Below are positions 63,830 through 64,000 of a stretch of 64,000 nt of DNA, in pieces (within the stretch, counting starts at the first letter, position 1; each line of letters starts with the position of its first letter). This DNA comes from Rhabdornis inornatus (taxonomy: Eukaryota > Chordata > Aves > Passeriformes > Rhabdornithidae). Made by a program: the position numbers and the translations under genes. The DNA lies in the NCBI GenBank assembly GCA_013397075.1, contig VWZS01008198.1, positions 475,468-539,467 of the forward strand, written 5' to 3'. The notes below the pieces were generated by a model, which saw nothing but the letters and a program-made list of their open reading frames with translations, ran no database searches and had not been told where the DNA came from.

Positions 63830-64000
63830 TTTACACCGCGCTGCTAAAGCACAGGTAATTAAAAGACACGGAAGAGGCCGTGACCCTCACGCCCCGGGGG
63901 ACGGTGCCGCATCTCCAGGGGCCTCCTAACGCACGCAGCGCTCCTCAAGCCGAAAAACCCCGGGGGCTCAAGCCGCGCTCTCGTGTGGGACAAGTGGCAG
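63830..64000 (-). promoter_or_regulatory. L3MBTL3: Edge of CpG island, probable L3MBTL3 promoter/exon 1 border
   Basis: About 17 CpG dinucleotides fall in the last 170 bases, against a strongly CpG-poor background elsewhere. The edge lies upstream of the start-codon exon in transcript direction, where a housekeeping-type CpG promoter is expected. On the minus strand the motif GGGGC|GTGAGG (GT at 63889-63890) could be the donor of a non-coding exon 1 that begins to the right of, or within, this block. No TATA box is evident. The transcription start cannot be placed from sequence alone. Confidence 0.55.

Larger units (their letters stand above)
56989..63890 (-). other. L3MBTL3: 5' region / first intron of L3MBTL3
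   Basis: Seven kilobases between the CpG-rich edge and the start-codon exon. It should be the first intron and may hide one or more non-coding 5' exons, which have no coding signal to betray them. I see AT-rich unique sequence, an A17 run next to the exon acceptor and a perfect 16-bp tandem duplication at 57605-57636. Open frames here are short and resemble no known protein. Confidence 0.5.
1..64000 (-). other. L3MBTL3: L3MBTL3 gene, partial (3' end beyond left edge)
   Basis: The whole window lies in or next to one minus-strand gene. Conceptual splicing of 16 exons gives an uninterrupted 604-codon frame with an FCS zinc finger, three MBT repeats and a C2HC finger in the order known for L3MBTL3. 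Short diagnostic strings include QEFDVFSAMDWKDG, KAQAAPKSLFENQN and DIHPVGWC. The family protein is a nuclear Polycomb-like reader of mono/dimethyl-lysine. It is known to act with RBPJ and KDM1A at Notch targets and with the CRL4-DCAF5 ubiquitin ligase on methylated DNMT1, SOX2 and E2F1. The C-terminal SAM domain is not in the window. L3MBTL1 and L3MBTL4 are the alternatives, but the N-terminal and inter-repeat segments fit L3MBTL3 best. Confidence 0.95.

Noticed and set aside
1..64000. CRISPR arrays, operons, prophage or other prokaryote-type systems, and intact endogenous viruses
   Set aside because: The window is an intron-rich vertebrate locus. There are no regularly spaced repeats, no compact gene strings and no recognisable long retroviral frames or paired long terminal repeats.

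Overview
The window is vertebrate nuclear DNA, AT-rich and intron-dominated. It carries most of one protein-coding gene, L3MBTL3 (lethal(3)malignant brain tumor-like 3, a three-MBT-repeat methyl-lysine reader), on the minus strand. Two CR1 LINE fragments of the bird/reptile type, no Alu, B1 or L1 sequence that I recognise, and a non-mammalian version of the protein point to a sauropsid, most likely a bird. The species cannot be fixed from the sequence.

Layout, read in transcript direction from right to left: a CpG-rich edge at about 63.83-64.00 kb is probably the promoter/exon 1 border. A long 5' region follows down to the start-codon exon at 57.0 kb. Sixteen coding exons between 56,978 and 3,282 were rebuilt from splice sites and reading frame. 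Each intron phase closes with the next exon, giving 1,814 coding nucleotides (604 codons plus 2 nt) without a stop. A seventeenth, phase-compatible exon (1745-1909) is proposed from splice sites and an open frame. The C-terminal exons with the SAM domain were not found and should lie beyond the left edge.

Protein layout (my numbering, exons 1-16): N-terminal conserved segment 1-71; FCS-type zinc finger with C95, C98, C114, C118; charged linker with basic clusters 146-151 and 185-191; MBT1 about 207-310; MBT2 about 316-417; MBT3 about 422-520; C2HC finger C535...C560. MBT2 (D358, N361, F382, W385, Y389) and MBT3 (D462, N465, F486, W489, Y493) keep the full aromatic cage for mono/dimethyl-lysine. 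MBT1 has a variant cage.

The introns hold the two CR1 fragments, simple repeats, two short tandem duplications near splice sites, a striking 27-bp-stem palindrome, and an unexplained GC-richer block at 44.7-46.7 kb. I see no second gene, no structural RNA gene I would defend and no novel multi-gene system. The most useful non-obvious result is the probable frame-preserving exon at 1745-1909.
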